DNA of 31,513 bases from Litorimonas sp964425355 (GCA_964425355.1 CAYRMO010000021.1:1-31513); one strand, 5' to 3'; positions 7,937 through 16,636 are shown, counted from the first letter of the stretch. Notes: generated from the sequence alone by a model not told the origin. Numbers and translations are program-made.

Positions 7937-9331
7937 ATGTCCGACGAGAAGACATCGCAAAAGGCTATATTGCCGAAAAGCTGGGGTGGGGAAATGCGCG
8001 CCCTGCTGACCATAGGCGTGCCTATGGCCTTGGCGCAATTAATCCAATTCTCGCCTTATATTGCTGATACAGCCATGATTACCCGAGTAGGACAGTCTGA
8101 AATCGCGGCGGCGAGCTTAGGGGCTGTGCTCTATTTCCTGATCTGGATGCTGGCCAGCGGCCCCATTGCTGCTGTGACGCCTCTCGTTTCTCAGGCTTTA
8201 GGACGCAATGCGTCCGAGCTCCGTGATATAAGGCGGACGGTAAGAATGTCAGTATGGACGTGTTTTCTTTTGATGCCGTTTATTGTCGCTCTGCTCTTGT
8301 TTACAAAACCGATCATGATTTTTCTGGGACAGGACCCGGAGGTCTCACAGCTCGCACAAAGCTATGTCCTATTGTTAGCCCCAGGCCTTCCCTTCACCCT
8401 GGCGGTCATGTCTTTGCGAAATTTCTTAGCCGCTATCGAACGGACTATCATCCCGTTCTTTTTGGTTGCAAGCGCTGCGCTTTTAAACATTCTCCTCAAT
8501 TGGCTTTTGATCTTCGGACCATTTGGACTGCCCGCATTGGGATTAAATGGTGCCGCGATTGCTTCTTCAATCGCGTCTATTTTTAGCTTCATTGTCTTTG
8601 TGATTTATATTCAAAGAGATGACCGGGCCCGCAAATTCGATCTTTTCAGCAATCTTTTGAGGCCGGATTGGGAACGCTTGAAAGACTTACTAAAAATTGG
8701 TTGGCCGATTTCAATTACGGTTACCTTTGAAGGCATGCTTTTTAATGCGGGTATTCTGATTGCCGGGGCTGTCGGGGTCATCGAACAGGGCGCGTTTCAA
8801 GTCGGACTAAATGTGGCCACGCTGGCCTTTATGATCCCTTACGGTCTTTCAATGGCTGGCGCTGTGCGAATTGGACTTGCCCATGGCGCCGAAAATGACG
8901 GCGCCAAACGGCGTGCCTCTTCAACCACCATTTTGGCCTCGGTTTTTTCTATAGGTTGTTTCGCAATTCCCATTGCGCTCTTTCCAGAGTGGTTTGCTGG
9001 GCTCTATTTGGGATCAGAGGCGACACCGGAAAATGACAGGTTTATTTATATCGTTCTATTCCTGCCGCTCGCAGCCGGTTTCATGTTCTTTGACGCCGTT
9101 CAGGTCGCGTGTAACCAACTTTTGCGCGGCTTGGCCGATGTAAAATGGCCCGTCCTTATTACCGGGATCAGCTATTGGTTTATTGGGTTTCCCATCGCCT
9201 ATCATACGGCCCTAAAGAGTGACATTGGAGCGGTTGGGATCTGGTATGGTTTGACGGCAGGGTTGGTGGCCGCCTCTATCGGTCTCGGAATAAGGCTTTG
9301 GCTGCAAGTTCGGCATCCGTCTCAACCTTAG
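7937..9331 (+). CDS. MATE family efflux transporter
   Basis: A 464-aa inner-membrane protein with about 12 hydrophobic segments in two similar halves, as in NorM-type MATE exporters that expel drugs or metabolites against Na+ or H+. Diagnostic stretches are IGVPMALAQLIQF near the start, the DTAMITRVG loop, and in the second half IGWPISITVTFEGMLF and LRGLADVKWPVLIT. The ATG at 7937 gives a short cytosolic N-terminus. The last 56 bp overlap the 3' end of the convergent DUF1491 gene. Confidence 0.92.
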   Translation: MSDEKTSQKAILPKSWGGEMRALLTIGVPMALAQLIQFSPYIADTAMITRVGQSEIAAASLGAVLYFLIWMLASGPIAAVTPLVSQALGRNASELRDIRRTVRMSVWTCFLLMPFIVALLLFTKPIMIFLGQDPEVSQLAQSYVLLLAPGLPFTLAVMSLRNFLAAIERTIIPFFLVASAALLNILLNWLLIFGPFGLPALGLNGAAIASSIASIFSFIVFVIYIQRDDRARKFDLFSNLLRPDWERLKDLLKIGWPISITVTFEGMLFNAGILIAGAVGVIEQGAFQVGLNVATLAFMIPYGLSMAGAVRIGLAHGAENDGAKRRASSTTILASVFSIGCFAIPIALFPEWFAGLYLGSEATPENDRFIYIVLFLPLAAGFMFFDAVQVACNQLLRGLADVKWPVLITGISYWFIGFPIAYHTALKSDIGAVGIWYGLTAGLVAASIGLGIRLWLQVRHPSQP

Positions 9332-9647
9332 GCAAAGATCCATCTAAAAAAGCGCGCCCCTCACTATCTTCGACCTCGACAATCCAGAGATCGGGATCCC
9401 GATCAACAGCTTTATTGATACGCGTGCTCATCTCAGATTCGGCAAATGGACCATCTTTGAACCATTCGTGCGCACCGCTCATAGCCATTTGTTCGACGTA
9501 ACGTGAATAAATATCACCCTGCCTGACAAGAACCCAAAATGTGCCAGCATCAGGGTCACCGCGGCGAATAATAGCGGCGAAAGCTCCCGCACTTTGCGCG
9601 CGTTTTAGGAGGGCGGAAACCCGAATATTCGTCTTCAATCTATGCAT
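9276..9647 (-). CDS. DUF1491 family protein
   Basis: A 123-aa soluble protein with the DUF1491 pattern: RVSALLKRAQSAGAFAAI, IRRGDPDAGTFWV, and a C-terminal DPDLWIVEVEDSEGR block. The family is almost confined to alphaproteobacteria and its function is unknown. An AGGTGA ribosome site precedes the ATG. The final 56 bp are shared, antisense, with the 3' end of the MATE gene. Both frames are intact and family-like across the overlap, so it looks real. Confidence 0.85.
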   Translation of the reverse strand: MHRLKTNIRVSALLKRAQSAGAFAAIIRRGDPDAGTFWVLVRQGDIYSRYVEQMAMSGAHEWFKDGPFAESEMSTRINKAVDRDPDLWIVEVEDSEGRAFLDGSLPKVETDAELAAKALFRDR

Positions 9648-9721
9648 GTGGGTTCACCTATAGGATGAGTCTCAACAAAAATAATCACCTAAATCTCTTA
9701 CTTGGCATCATTATTGCGTCG

Positions 9722-9737
9722 TTAGCCTCACATTAAC
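9722..9737 (+). promoter_or_regulatory. Possible CtrA-type box (TTAG-N7-TTAAC)
   Basis: TTAG, seven bases, then TTAAC differs by one base from the CtrA consensus TTAA-N7-TTAAC. It lies 17 bp before the ATG of the BcsB-like gene. Such sequences arise by chance, so the site is a suggestion only. Confidence 0.25.
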
Positions 9738-9753
9738 TTTGAGGCATCGGACC

Positions 9754-12462
9754 ATGTTTCACCTTAAAACAGCGGCAAAAGCCGCAATATTGACATTTCT
9801 TGCTTCAACGGCGCTCCCGCTAGCCTCTGCGCATGGTGCAAGCTATTTGGATAATAATCATCATCTGCGCAAAGGTGAAAAGACTTCATATTTCGCCAGT
9901 CTTGCCGAAATAACCCAGGGTGACATTCATCGTACACGGCGCACATTGGATTGGAGACAACCCACATTAGACCTGTATTTCGACCTCCCGCCAACAGAGA
10001 GAGCGACAGACATTTTACTTAACTTGTCGGCTACCCCGATTGGGCGCGTACCTACCAATGCCCCAATTCAAGTGCAGTTCAATAATGAAAAACCAGTTCC
10101 TATAAATTCAGGCGGTCACAGCTTTGAAGCGACGCTAACGTTAAATACAGCGCGTGCACGCCAGACTCGAAACAAACTTAGGATTATTTTTCCAACACCA
10201 AGAGGCGAAGACTGTGTCACGCCCGCACATGGCGAATGGTCCGTGGATTTGGCTGGATCAAACCTCTCAATAAAAGGACGTACAAGAAACGGATATACCA
10301 GTTTTTCTGACCTTCAAGCCCGGTTAAAACAACCTGCCCTCTCCCCCAAACGAGTTGGACTTATCGCCCATGGGCCTTTGGCCACCGATATGCAGGCCCT
10401 GGCGGCACAGGGTATCTCTTTGCGTACGCCTTCTATCCCGAAATTTTCTGTCTCAGATCATAATACGGACTTCACCATTCTTATGGTTACGCGCGACAAG
10501 CTTCATCAATATACAGATGATGCGATGATCCTCGATTCAAAAGGCGCGCGCGTCTTTATTCCAAGAGGTAAGTCTAATCGATTGATTTTCACGGCCGACT
10601 CTTCAGAAGAAATTCTTGAGACATTAAAAATATTTTCAACACGCGAATTACCTAGAACGCGTCGTCCAATTACAAGCCTTGGGGAAATTGATCTCCAATA
10701 CAGGCTGGATTCTGAGCGCGTATTTGCCGAGAAAAAGACAAAATTATCGGACCTCGCCCGCGCAAATAAAATTACGACCTTCTCAGAGAATAGGTGGGCG
10801 TCAGGCATAACGTCATATCATTTTGATATTGAGGATCCCGCGGCAACCAAAGGAGAGGTTTTGCTCCGCCTATCCTCAAGCGAAAATCTCTCAGACAGAT
10901 CACGCCTACGAGTCGCCTTGAATGGCGACATATTGGGGGCAGCAAAATTAGATAAACCTCGTAAATCTGTGGTTTTTGACATTCCATCGGGAAAGCTAAA
11001 CGCAACATCAAATATTCTGAGTTTGCTTCCTGAAATAGAAGCTAAAGACGGGTTTAGTTGCTCAACGCCTTACGAAACTTTCCCAAATTTCATGTTAGGG
11101 TCAGGGTCTAAATTGATCTTAAAATCATCTACGCAGTCTCATGCATCAGAACTATCGAGACTCGCTTCAACAGGGAGTGTTTTCGCCAAACAAGGAAGTT
11201 ACGTCGCCCTGCCAAAAGCCAGGACAGATTTCGAAGCCAGTTTGCAGGTTTTGGGACGTTTGGCAAAATCCTCTGGTGCGGGCTTAACAGAGGCCGATTA
11301 TACCCGCCAAAATGAAATCGCCGATGATCGTCATCTGCTTATTATTGGGCCTGCAAATTTCCAAAATGCAATTTTAGGACAAAACACGAAAACGCCAAAA
11401 GCGTTAAAACGTGCCCTGCAAGGACAAACAATATCCGGAGATAATTTGCTCAGCTCTGGTATTGAACGTTTTGCGAGCGCCGGTGCAGACGATTTTGTTG
11501 TCCAATATGCTGCAGCCAATGCAAGTTCGCGCAAACTATCTCACGGGGGCGTCGCCGCACTCTATTCCCATGGCCACAATAAGATGGTTGGGGTTATTTC
11601 CACGAGCCCAAAAGCGCATTTTCCGACAGCCATGTCTCGTCTCATTGAAAATGATCATTGGAATGCATTGCGTGGCAGTGTTTCGCGTTGGGATAAAAAT
11701 TCTGTCATCATGGCGCAAACTGCCCAACCCATATTGGGCATAAATCTACCGCTAAGGTCGGAAGGTCAGACCTTTTTCGGAATAGACATTCCAAAGGTTG
11801 ATAATCCGGACTTCCGGCTGCCTGAATTTAAAAAACCAGATTGGGAGTTACCACAGGTAAACCTCCCCAAACTAAAATGGCCAAAATCAAAACCGGTCTC
11901 ACCCGCTCTAAACCCTGCTGTACCAAGCCGCCTTGCGCTTCGAGAAGCCCCCGTTCAAACAATATCGATTGAAGCCCCAGACGCGACCTATGACACCGTG
12001 ATTGCAGCAGAGACATTTGAAACTAACAAAACCAAACCTAAACAGGGCAATTCATCAAACGGTCTTAGAAAAAGATTTTCACTTGAGACACCAAGCTTAC
12101 CTCAGTTTGATCTCCCCGTCGTGAAAACGCCTGAAATTGGATCATTTGAAACATTGCAAAACGGTACAAAATCGAAATGGACTGCGTTTAAGCGTTGGAC
12201 TAAAGCCAAAGTTCAAAATGTGAAATCACCACAGTCTTTGAAAACGGCCGATCGCAAACTATCAAAATTTCAACGAAATCTTGGTTCAAAAACACGTAAA
12301 ACAACCCAATCATTTCTCGACAAAATTCCCGGTAAGGGCGTGGTTAAATTTGCAGATAAAACCTATTCCGTATTTGGAGTATTGCTCATCCTCACCTTCC
12401 TAATCGTTGTCATAATGATGAGTATGTCAAGCCCACGCTCTCGATTGGGTGGTCGTCACTAG
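9754..12462 (+). CDS. BcsB-like periplasmic membrane-anchored protein
   Basis: A 902-aa protein with a signal peptide (hydrophobic FLASTALPLASAHG), a long periplasmic part and one C-terminal membrane helix near residues 870-890 (VFGVLLILTFLIVVIMM). The periplasmic part resembles the cellulose-synthase subunit BcsB: paired jelly-roll-like blocks, one with DCVTPAHGEWSVDL and one with RLRVALNGDILG, then a Cys/Pro block CSTPYETFPNFMLGSGS and Rossmann-like segments (LLIIGP, MVGVIS). Unlike BcsB, about 200 residues before the anchor are low-complexity and Pro/Lys-rich, with a strict five-residue repeat (680-709). No bcsA or glycosyltransferase is near. The ATG at 9754 follows a GAGG site; an in-frame TTG at 9739 is less likely. 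A strong terminator follows. Confidence 0.6.
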   Translation: MFHLKTAAKAAILTFLASTALPLASAHGASYLDNNHHLRKGEKTSYFASLAEITQGDIHRTRRTLDWRQPTLDLYFDLPPTERATDILLNLSATPIGRVPTNAPIQVQFNNEKPVPINSGGHSFEATLTLNTARARQTRNKLRIIFPTPRGEDCVTPAHGEWSVDLAGSNLSIKGRTRNGYTSFSDLQARLKQPALSPKRVGLIAHGPLATDMQALAAQGISLRTPSIPKFSVSDHNTDFTILMVTRDKLHQYTDDAMILDSKGARVFIPRGKSNRLIFTADSSEEILETLKIFSTRELPRTRRPITSLGEIDLQYRLDSERVFAEKKTKLSDLARANKITTFSENRWASGITSYHFDIEDPAATKGEVLLRLSSSENLSDRSRLRVALNGDILGAAKLDKPRKSVVFDIPSGKLNATSNILSLLPEIEAKDGFSCSTPYETFPNFMLGSGSKLILKSSTQSHASELSRLASTGSVFAKQGSYVALPKARTDFEASLQVLGRLAKSSGAGLTEADYTRQNEIADDRHLLIIGPANFQNAILGQNTKTPKALKRALQGQTISGDNLLSSGIERFASAGADDFVVQYAAANASSRKLSHGGVAALYSHGHNKMVGVISTSPKAHFPTAMSRLIENDHWNALRGSVSRWDKNSVIMAQTAQPILGINLPLRSEGQTFFGIDIPKVDNPDFRLPEFKKPDWELPQVNLPKLKWPKSKPVSPALNPAVPSRLALREAPVQTISIEAPDATYDTVIAAETFETNKTKPKQGNSSNGLRKRFSLETPSLPQFDLPVVKTPEIGSFETLQNGTKSKWTAFKRWTKAKVQNVKSPQSLKTADRKLSKFQRNLGSKTRKTTQSFLDKIPGKGVVKFADKTYSVFGVLLILTFLIVVIMMSMSSPRSRLGGRH
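11791..11880 (+). repeat. Six-copy 15-bp (pentapeptide) proline repeat
   Basis: Within the BcsB-like gene, proline codons begin at 11791, 11806, 11821, 11836, 11851, 11866 and 11881, exactly 15 bp apart. The encoded units are PKVDN, PDFRL, PEFKK, PDWEL, PQVNL and PKLKW (pattern P-x-hydrophobic-x-x). A shorter block with the same period follows at 12100-12144 (PQFDL, PVVKT, PEIGS). The DNA units differ, so the period is kept at protein level. It probably forms an extended stalk. Confidence 0.85.
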
Positions 12463-12532
12463 CGCCTGGGAATATGTGATTTTGAAAAATTAGGTTCAAA
12501 AGTTTTCATCCCGGTCCGGGGATGAATATGTA

Positions 12533-12575
12533 GCTCGTCTGGTCCTCATCTTCAGGATCAGACGAGCAAATTTTT
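12533..12575 (+). terminator. Rho-independent terminator of the BcsB-like gene
   Basis: A 14-bp stem (GCTCGTCTGGTCCT with AGGATCAGACGAGC, one G-T pair) and a 7-nt loop are followed by AAATTTTTATT. It lies 71 bp after the BcsB-like stop codon. Its T-tract overlaps the last codons of the convergent kinase gene. The T-run is on the plus strand only. Confidence 0.85.
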
Positions 12576-14181
12576 ATTCTGCTTGCAGCGGAAGCGTAAT
12601 TTTCACGCGTGTACCATCCCCTGGTTTAGACATAATATCGGTTTTGCCATTGTGCAAAGCCGCAAGTGACTTGACCAAACTTAGACCAAGTCCTGTACCG
12701 CGTTCGACCGCAAGTTTTCCACCTTCGCCTTGAACATAAGGCGCGCCAATTTTTGCAAGTTCTTCTTCCGTCATGCCTATACCCTGATCAGAGACGGTCA
12801 GTTCCAAATCCCCGTCAATAGCTTGCGCATCGACATCGACATGCGTCCCTTTTTCAGAAAACTTAACGGCGTTAGACAGTAGGTTCAGTAAAATTTGACG
12901 AACGGCGCGGCGGTCCGCTTGAATCAAAAGTGCCTGATCGAGATCAAGATTTACATCAATCGCCACTTCGGCAGAATCGGCAGAAGGTTGTATCATCTTA
13001 ACAGATGATCGAATGACGTCAGCGGCGTCAAATGTATCATAATTTAATTCATATCGACCTGCCTCTAATTTTGACAAATCGAGAACGTCACCAATCAGAT
13101 CAAGCATATGTTGCCCACTATCATGGATCAGGTCAGCATATTCCGCATATTTGCTTGGAAGTGGGCCAAATAAGCGAGACCGCATCATATCTGAAAACCC
13201 AATAATCGCGTTTAGCGGCGTTCGTAATTCGTGACTAACGCCAGCGAAAAAGAGCGTTTTATCGGAACTATCTCTTTGGGCGGATATTCCGAGACGTCGA
13301 AGTGACTCTAATTGCGCTTCTTCTCCTGTTCTATCATGGGTATGAACAAGCCATCCGCCTTTTTTCAATGGCGTAATACGCATATCGTAACTCGCGAGAT
13401 CACCGCTGGAAAAGTGGGAGAATCTCAAACTCTGAGGGGTTTGACTCTCTTCAGATATTTTTATCAATTCCCCCAATGCGGTTTGGTCTACATGATCAAA
13501 CGGAAGAAATTTATAGAGCGAAGCGGGCGCATCGCCATTGAACTGCGCCGCGCCTTGCTCGTTTGCGCCAATAAGATCGCCGTGAGCATTATATTCGAAC
13601 AATCCGCCCTCAACGCCGTCACGCCAAGCTGTTTTTGTCTTTGAATGAATTGTAGATGTTTGGCGCGAACGGCGTGTCGCGGCCACGAACATCGCCGATA
13701 ATATAAAGGCTAGAAGCGCCGCAAGACCCGACAAGGTCGTCCATTGCCTTAAGTCAGTCTCAATCAAATCCGCCTGGGACACATAGCCTAATCGTAATGC
13801 GAAAAAAACAATCGTTCCAATCAAGGACGCTATGATAAGGCTTTCAAGAAACTTCTCTCTGTAAAACAGCATCGCGACCGCCGGTAGGCTCAAAAATAAA
13901 AGCGCCATGGGCATAAAGCCTAACGTAACGCAAGCGAGCAAAGCCATTGCCGCCCACGACAGGATCAGGACAATCTGCGCCCATTCTCGTTTCAAAACTG
14001 GACCTAAAATCAAGCCAATAATCGCGGGCGTTATAGCAGCAATGGCAATAGGAACCGTACCGTTTAGATGGAAACCCTGATAGGCGCCTACAAAAAGCGT
14101 CGCAATCAAAGCGAAAATCCATACCAAATGCGGTAGAAACACTGGATTTCGATCCAGAAATGAAGTGCGTTGTGCCGGCAC
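12574..14181 (-). CDS. Membrane histidine kinase, DivJ/PleC-like
   Basis: A 535-aa sensor kinase. Residues 15-170 hold about six to seven membrane helices, then comes a divergent PAS-like region (about 185-285), a HisKA domain with the phospho-acceptor His317 in GVSHELRTPLNAIIGFSDMM, and an HATPase domain with N-box NLLSNAVKFS, G1 DQGIGM (465-470) and G2 GTGLGLSLVK (495-504). The H-box and the next block (LFGPLPSKYAEYADLIHDSG, then DVLDLSKLEAGRYEL) resemble the cell-polarity kinases DivJ and PleC, and the multi-pass N-terminus favours DivJ. There is no receiver domain, so the partner is elsewhere (DivK-type if this is DivJ). Start is GTG with an AGGGAG ribosome site. Confidence 0.85.
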   Translation of the reverse strand: MPAQRTSFLDRNPVFLPHLVWIFALIATLFVGAYQGFHLNGTVPIAIAAITPAIIGLILGPVLKREWAQIVLILSWAAMALLACVTLGFMPMALLFLSLPAVAMLFYREKFLESLIIASLIGTIVFFALRLGYVSQADLIETDLRQWTTLSGLAALLAFILSAMFVAATRRSRQTSTIHSKTKTAWRDGVEGGLFEYNAHGDLIGANEQGAAQFNGDAPASLYKFLPFDHVDQTALGELIKISEESQTPQSLRFSHFSSGDLASYDMRITPLKKGGWLVHTHDRTGEEAQLESLRRLGISAQRDSSDKTLFFAGVSHELRTPLNAIIGFSDMMRSRLFGPLPSKYAEYADLIHDSGQHMLDLIGDVLDLSKLEAGRYELNYDTFDAADVIRSSVKMIQPSADSAEVAIDVNLDLDQALLIQADRRAVRQILLNLLSNAVKFSEKGTHVDVDAQAIDGDLELTVSDQGIGMTEEELAKIGAPYVQGEGGKLAVERGTGLGLSLVKSLAALHNGKTDIMSKPGDGTRVKITLPLQAE

Positions 14182-14201
14182 GTCAGAGCTCCCTGTAGGA
14201 A

Positions 14202-14250
14202 TTAAGACCTACGTTATGGTGTTAACCATATAAAAAGCAAATTTTTAACC
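14202..14250 (+). promoter_or_regulatory. Cluster of TTAA / TTAACC boxes between the kinase gene and sufE
   Basis: The 158-bp divergent gap has TTAA at 14202, TTAACCAT at 14222 and TTAACC at 14245. TTAACCAT resembles a CtrA half-site, but no perfect TTAA-N7-TTAA is present. The region must hold promoters for both genes. Binding is an inference. Confidence 0.2.
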
Positions 14251-14339
14251 CTGTGCATAACCTATTCGCGTCTCAGGGCATGAGCCACATCTGGCTACAC
14301 CCCATATGACATGTTGAAAACACGAAGGCTTGTGACTAA

Positions 14340-14753
14340 ATGGCTATCGTGGCCTATCCGGACAACATTCAAGACTTGATCGATGATTTCCAATTCCTCG
14401 ATGACTGGGAAGATCGCTACATGCATGTTATTGATATGGGCAAATCCCTACCGGAATTGTCCAGCGACGAAAAAAATGAAGGCAATAAAGTCAAAGGTTG
14501 TGCCAGCCAAGTTTGGCTGATTACCGAACAAATTGGCGACCGGTTTACTTTTCGAGGCGATAGTGATGCCCATATTGTCAAAGGCCTCGTTGCAATTGTG
14601 CTTGAGATTTATTCCGGCCGCACAAACGCGGAAATCCTCGCCTTAGACGCAAAAGCAATCCTTGGGCAGCTTGGTTTGTCGGAACATCTCTCAACACAAC
14701 GCGCCAATGGCCTTGCCTCAATGGTTGATAGAATACGTCGCGAAGTTTCCTAA
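14340..14753 (+). CDS. sufE: SufE family cysteine desulfurase sulfur acceptor
   Basis: A 137-aa cytosolic protein that accepts persulfide sulfur from the desulfurase SufS for iron-sulfur cluster assembly. The family core is clear: LDDWEDRYMHVIDMGK, then the acceptor cysteine in VKGCASQVWL, the FRGDSDAHIVKGL segment, and a C-terminal LGLSEHLSTQRANGLASM helix. Length is typical of SufE. The ATG is preceded by GAAGG. No suf operon genes are adjacent, so it is a detached sufE. It is divergent from the kinase gene and converges on the membrane protein pair. Confidence 0.93.
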   Translation: MAIVAYPDNIQDLIDDFQFLDDWEDRYMHVIDMGKSLPELSSDEKNEGNKVKGCASQVWLITEQIGDRFTFRGDSDAHIVKGLVAIVLEIYSGRTNAEILALDAKAILGQLGLSEHLSTQRANGLASMVDRIRREVS

Positions 14754-14777
14754 GACCTAGCCCTCAAATTACGTACC

Positions 14778-15647
14778 TTAAGAAAAAACTGCAGCCATAC
14801 TGCCTTCGTCAAATGGTTCTTTCAATTCGCAAACTTCGAGATAATTCGCGGTCACAAAAGCGGCTTGAAACGCAAAACCAAATAATATTAAAATTGAGAT
14901 TAAGACTAAAAATAAAATTCCAAATATAAGAGCTACGACTTCACTTCCGCCTGTTCCCCCAATGACGAAAGCCGCCAGGATTGTGATTACCAGAGCTAAA
15001 ACATAAATTCCTATATTGACGATAAATGAATAGATAATTGATGTCAGGAGAAACCATCTTTTATATCCTTTCATTAAATTCCAAGATCTTCCAAAAGAGT
15101 CAACCAAACCAATATTTTCATTTACATATATTGGACCAAATATTCCCCAACCATAATAAATGAATAAGGCAGGAACGATAAAAAACAATAATCCAATATA
15201 GCTCGCAAAAACGAAGAAAAACAGGCCGAGCGATAAGGGGATGATCTTTTTTGAAGCCTTGGTCAACAAATATCTAATACTGGCTTGTTGATTTCTATAT
15301 TCAGAAAATACTGCGGCATCCGTCACAATCATCACAAAAATTCCGCCCAAAAATATGAGCAAGTAAAATATTGATATCAAAATATATCCGATGGTCGAGC
15401 TTACTTGGCTTGTATTCGAATCAAAGACATCTGCAGATAATTCACCAAAAAACAGGACGGCGAATCCCGAAATTATCACTACGCAAATTATGAAACAAAT
15501 AAAAGCCAATAAGATCGGTTTCCATTGCTTTAACACTCCCATAAATGTTCGAGATAAGACCCGGCCAATCTGATATTGCTGTTTCACATAGGCCGGATTT
15601 TGCCAATCAAACTCATATTCGACTTGATTGCTAGTTGGGTTTACCAT
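14778..15647 (-). CDS. Polytopic membrane protein, tandem paralog B
   Basis: A 289-aa protein with about six membrane helices, resembling YciC / glycerophosphodiesterase-membrane-domain proteins of unknown role. It shares with the next upstream gene the N-terminal tag (MVN, then YE-DWQNPAY), GRVLSRTF, the loop block GWGIFGPIYVNENIGLVDSFGR-WNLMKG, YKRW, and a C-terminal acidic tail ending in VFS. The pair is clearly a tandem duplication. It is the second gene of the pair, 64 bp behind the first, with only a weak ribosome site. No enzymatic residues are apparent. Confidence 0.65.
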   Translation of the reverse strand: MVNPTSNQVEYEFDWQNPAYVKQQYQIGRVLSRTFMGVLKQWKPILLAFICFIICVVIISGFAVLFFGELSADVFDSNTSQVSSTIGYILISIFYLLIFLGGIFVMIVTDAAVFSEYRNQQASIRYLLTKASKKIIPLSLGLFFFVFASYIGLLFFIVPALFIYYGWGIFGPIYVNENIGLVDSFGRSWNLMKGYKRWFLLTSIIYSFIVNIGIYVLALVITILAAFVIGGTGGSEVVALIFGILFLVLISILILFGFAFQAAFVTANYLEVCELKEPFDEGSMAAVFS

Positions 15648-15711
15648 TTAATTACCGTTAAAGTTTCTAAGGTTTTTTTGGCTTGAACCACGAACCTCAT
15701 TTAACATCTGA

Positions 15712-16578
15712 TCAGCTAAATACTTTAGAAATCTCAGACCCACCTTCCTTATTGTTGCGAATTTCAATATAGGCCGCAGTGAGCGCTGACGCGAATATGC
15801 CGTACAGAACAAATGAAACAAATGACGACAAGACAGTCGCAGCAATCATGACCGGAGAAAAGTAATCAATATTTGCAATATCGACAGATGTGGGATCGAA
15901 TATATTAGAGGCGCCCGCGACTGCCATTATTAAGAACACGACCATATAGACGGCAAATAAAATCACGCTCAGAACAAGTAGTAGCAATATAATCCACCTT
16001 TTATTCCCTTTAGCAAGCGTCCAAGCACGGCCTAATGACCCGAAAACACCTTTTCGCTCGAAAACATAGACTGGCCCTGCCAAAGCCCAACCTGGCCAAA
16101 CGAAAATGAAACCAATCAGAAAAGCATAGAATCCTACAATGCAGACGATCACATATAGGATGGCCATAAAGAATACTGGAAATAGTAACTTGAGCGCTTT
16201 CTGAATTAAATTTTCAGAGAAGCTCTCATTCTTTGTAATATGCGAATAAGTAGAATGAATAACAACAATTTGGAACCATACGCAAAACAGTAACGAAACA
16301 AGGTTGGTTCCAAATGTGAAGGTAAAATACCCCCCCATATTCCCACTGGTCGGGGATTCAATAAAGGCCTGTAACTGATCCGTCATGGCCGACGTCGCAA
16401 CGGTCGTGAAGACAGACAATGCCACAGTCGCAATCAACAAGGGAATCAAAAAACGTTTGAAATTTCCAAAAAAACTGGAAAATGTATTGCCAAATACTCT
16501 GCCAAAATCAAAAGTTTTATGATTTGGATTTTGCCATTCATATTCATAATTTGGCTGATCTGGTGATTGATTTACCAT
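15712..16578 (-). CDS. Polytopic membrane protein, tandem paralog A
   Basis: A 288-aa protein with about six membrane helices, paralogous to the gene that follows it. Shared features are the N-terminal MVN, then YEYEWQNP, GRVFGNTF, the central WPGWALAGPVYVFE and GSLGRAWTLAKGNKRW blocks, and the terminal KVFS. The fold resembles YciC or the membrane domain of glycerophosphodiesterases. A strong ribosome site (AAGGGGAG) stands 5 nt before the ATG, so this copy is likely translated more strongly than its neighbour. Function unknown. Confidence 0.65.
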   Translation of the reverse strand: MVNQSPDQPNYEYEWQNPNHKTFDFGRVFGNTFSSFFGNFKRFLIPLLIATVALSVFTTVATSAMTDQLQAFIESPTSGNMGGYFTFTFGTNLVSLLFCVWFQIVVIHSTYSHITKNESFSENLIQKALKLLFPVFFMAILYVIVCIVGFYAFLIGFIFVWPGWALAGPVYVFERKGVFGSLGRAWTLAKGNKRWIILLLLVLSVILFAVYMVVFLIMAVAGASNIFDPTSVDIANIDYFSPVMIAATVLSSFVSFVLYGIFASALTAAYIEIRNNKEGGSEISKVFS

Positions 16579-16636
16579 GTCTCTCCCCTTTAATCCCTAT
16601 TCCTCTATAGGATAGAAATCACGACAAACAAGTTTT

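Noticed and set aside
9754..12462. Start of a cellulose synthesis operon.
   Set aside because: No BcsA, BcsZ, BcsC or any glycosyltransferase is encoded nearby, and a terminator directly follows.
12507..12524. Hairpin CATCCC-GGTCCG-GGGATG as a second terminator.
   Set aside because: No T-run follows on either strand, and a much better terminator lies 10 bp downstream.
15645..15665. TTAATTACCGTTAA as a CtrA box between the tandem membrane protein genes.
   Set aside because: The spacer is six bases, not seven, and it lies at the start codon of the second gene.
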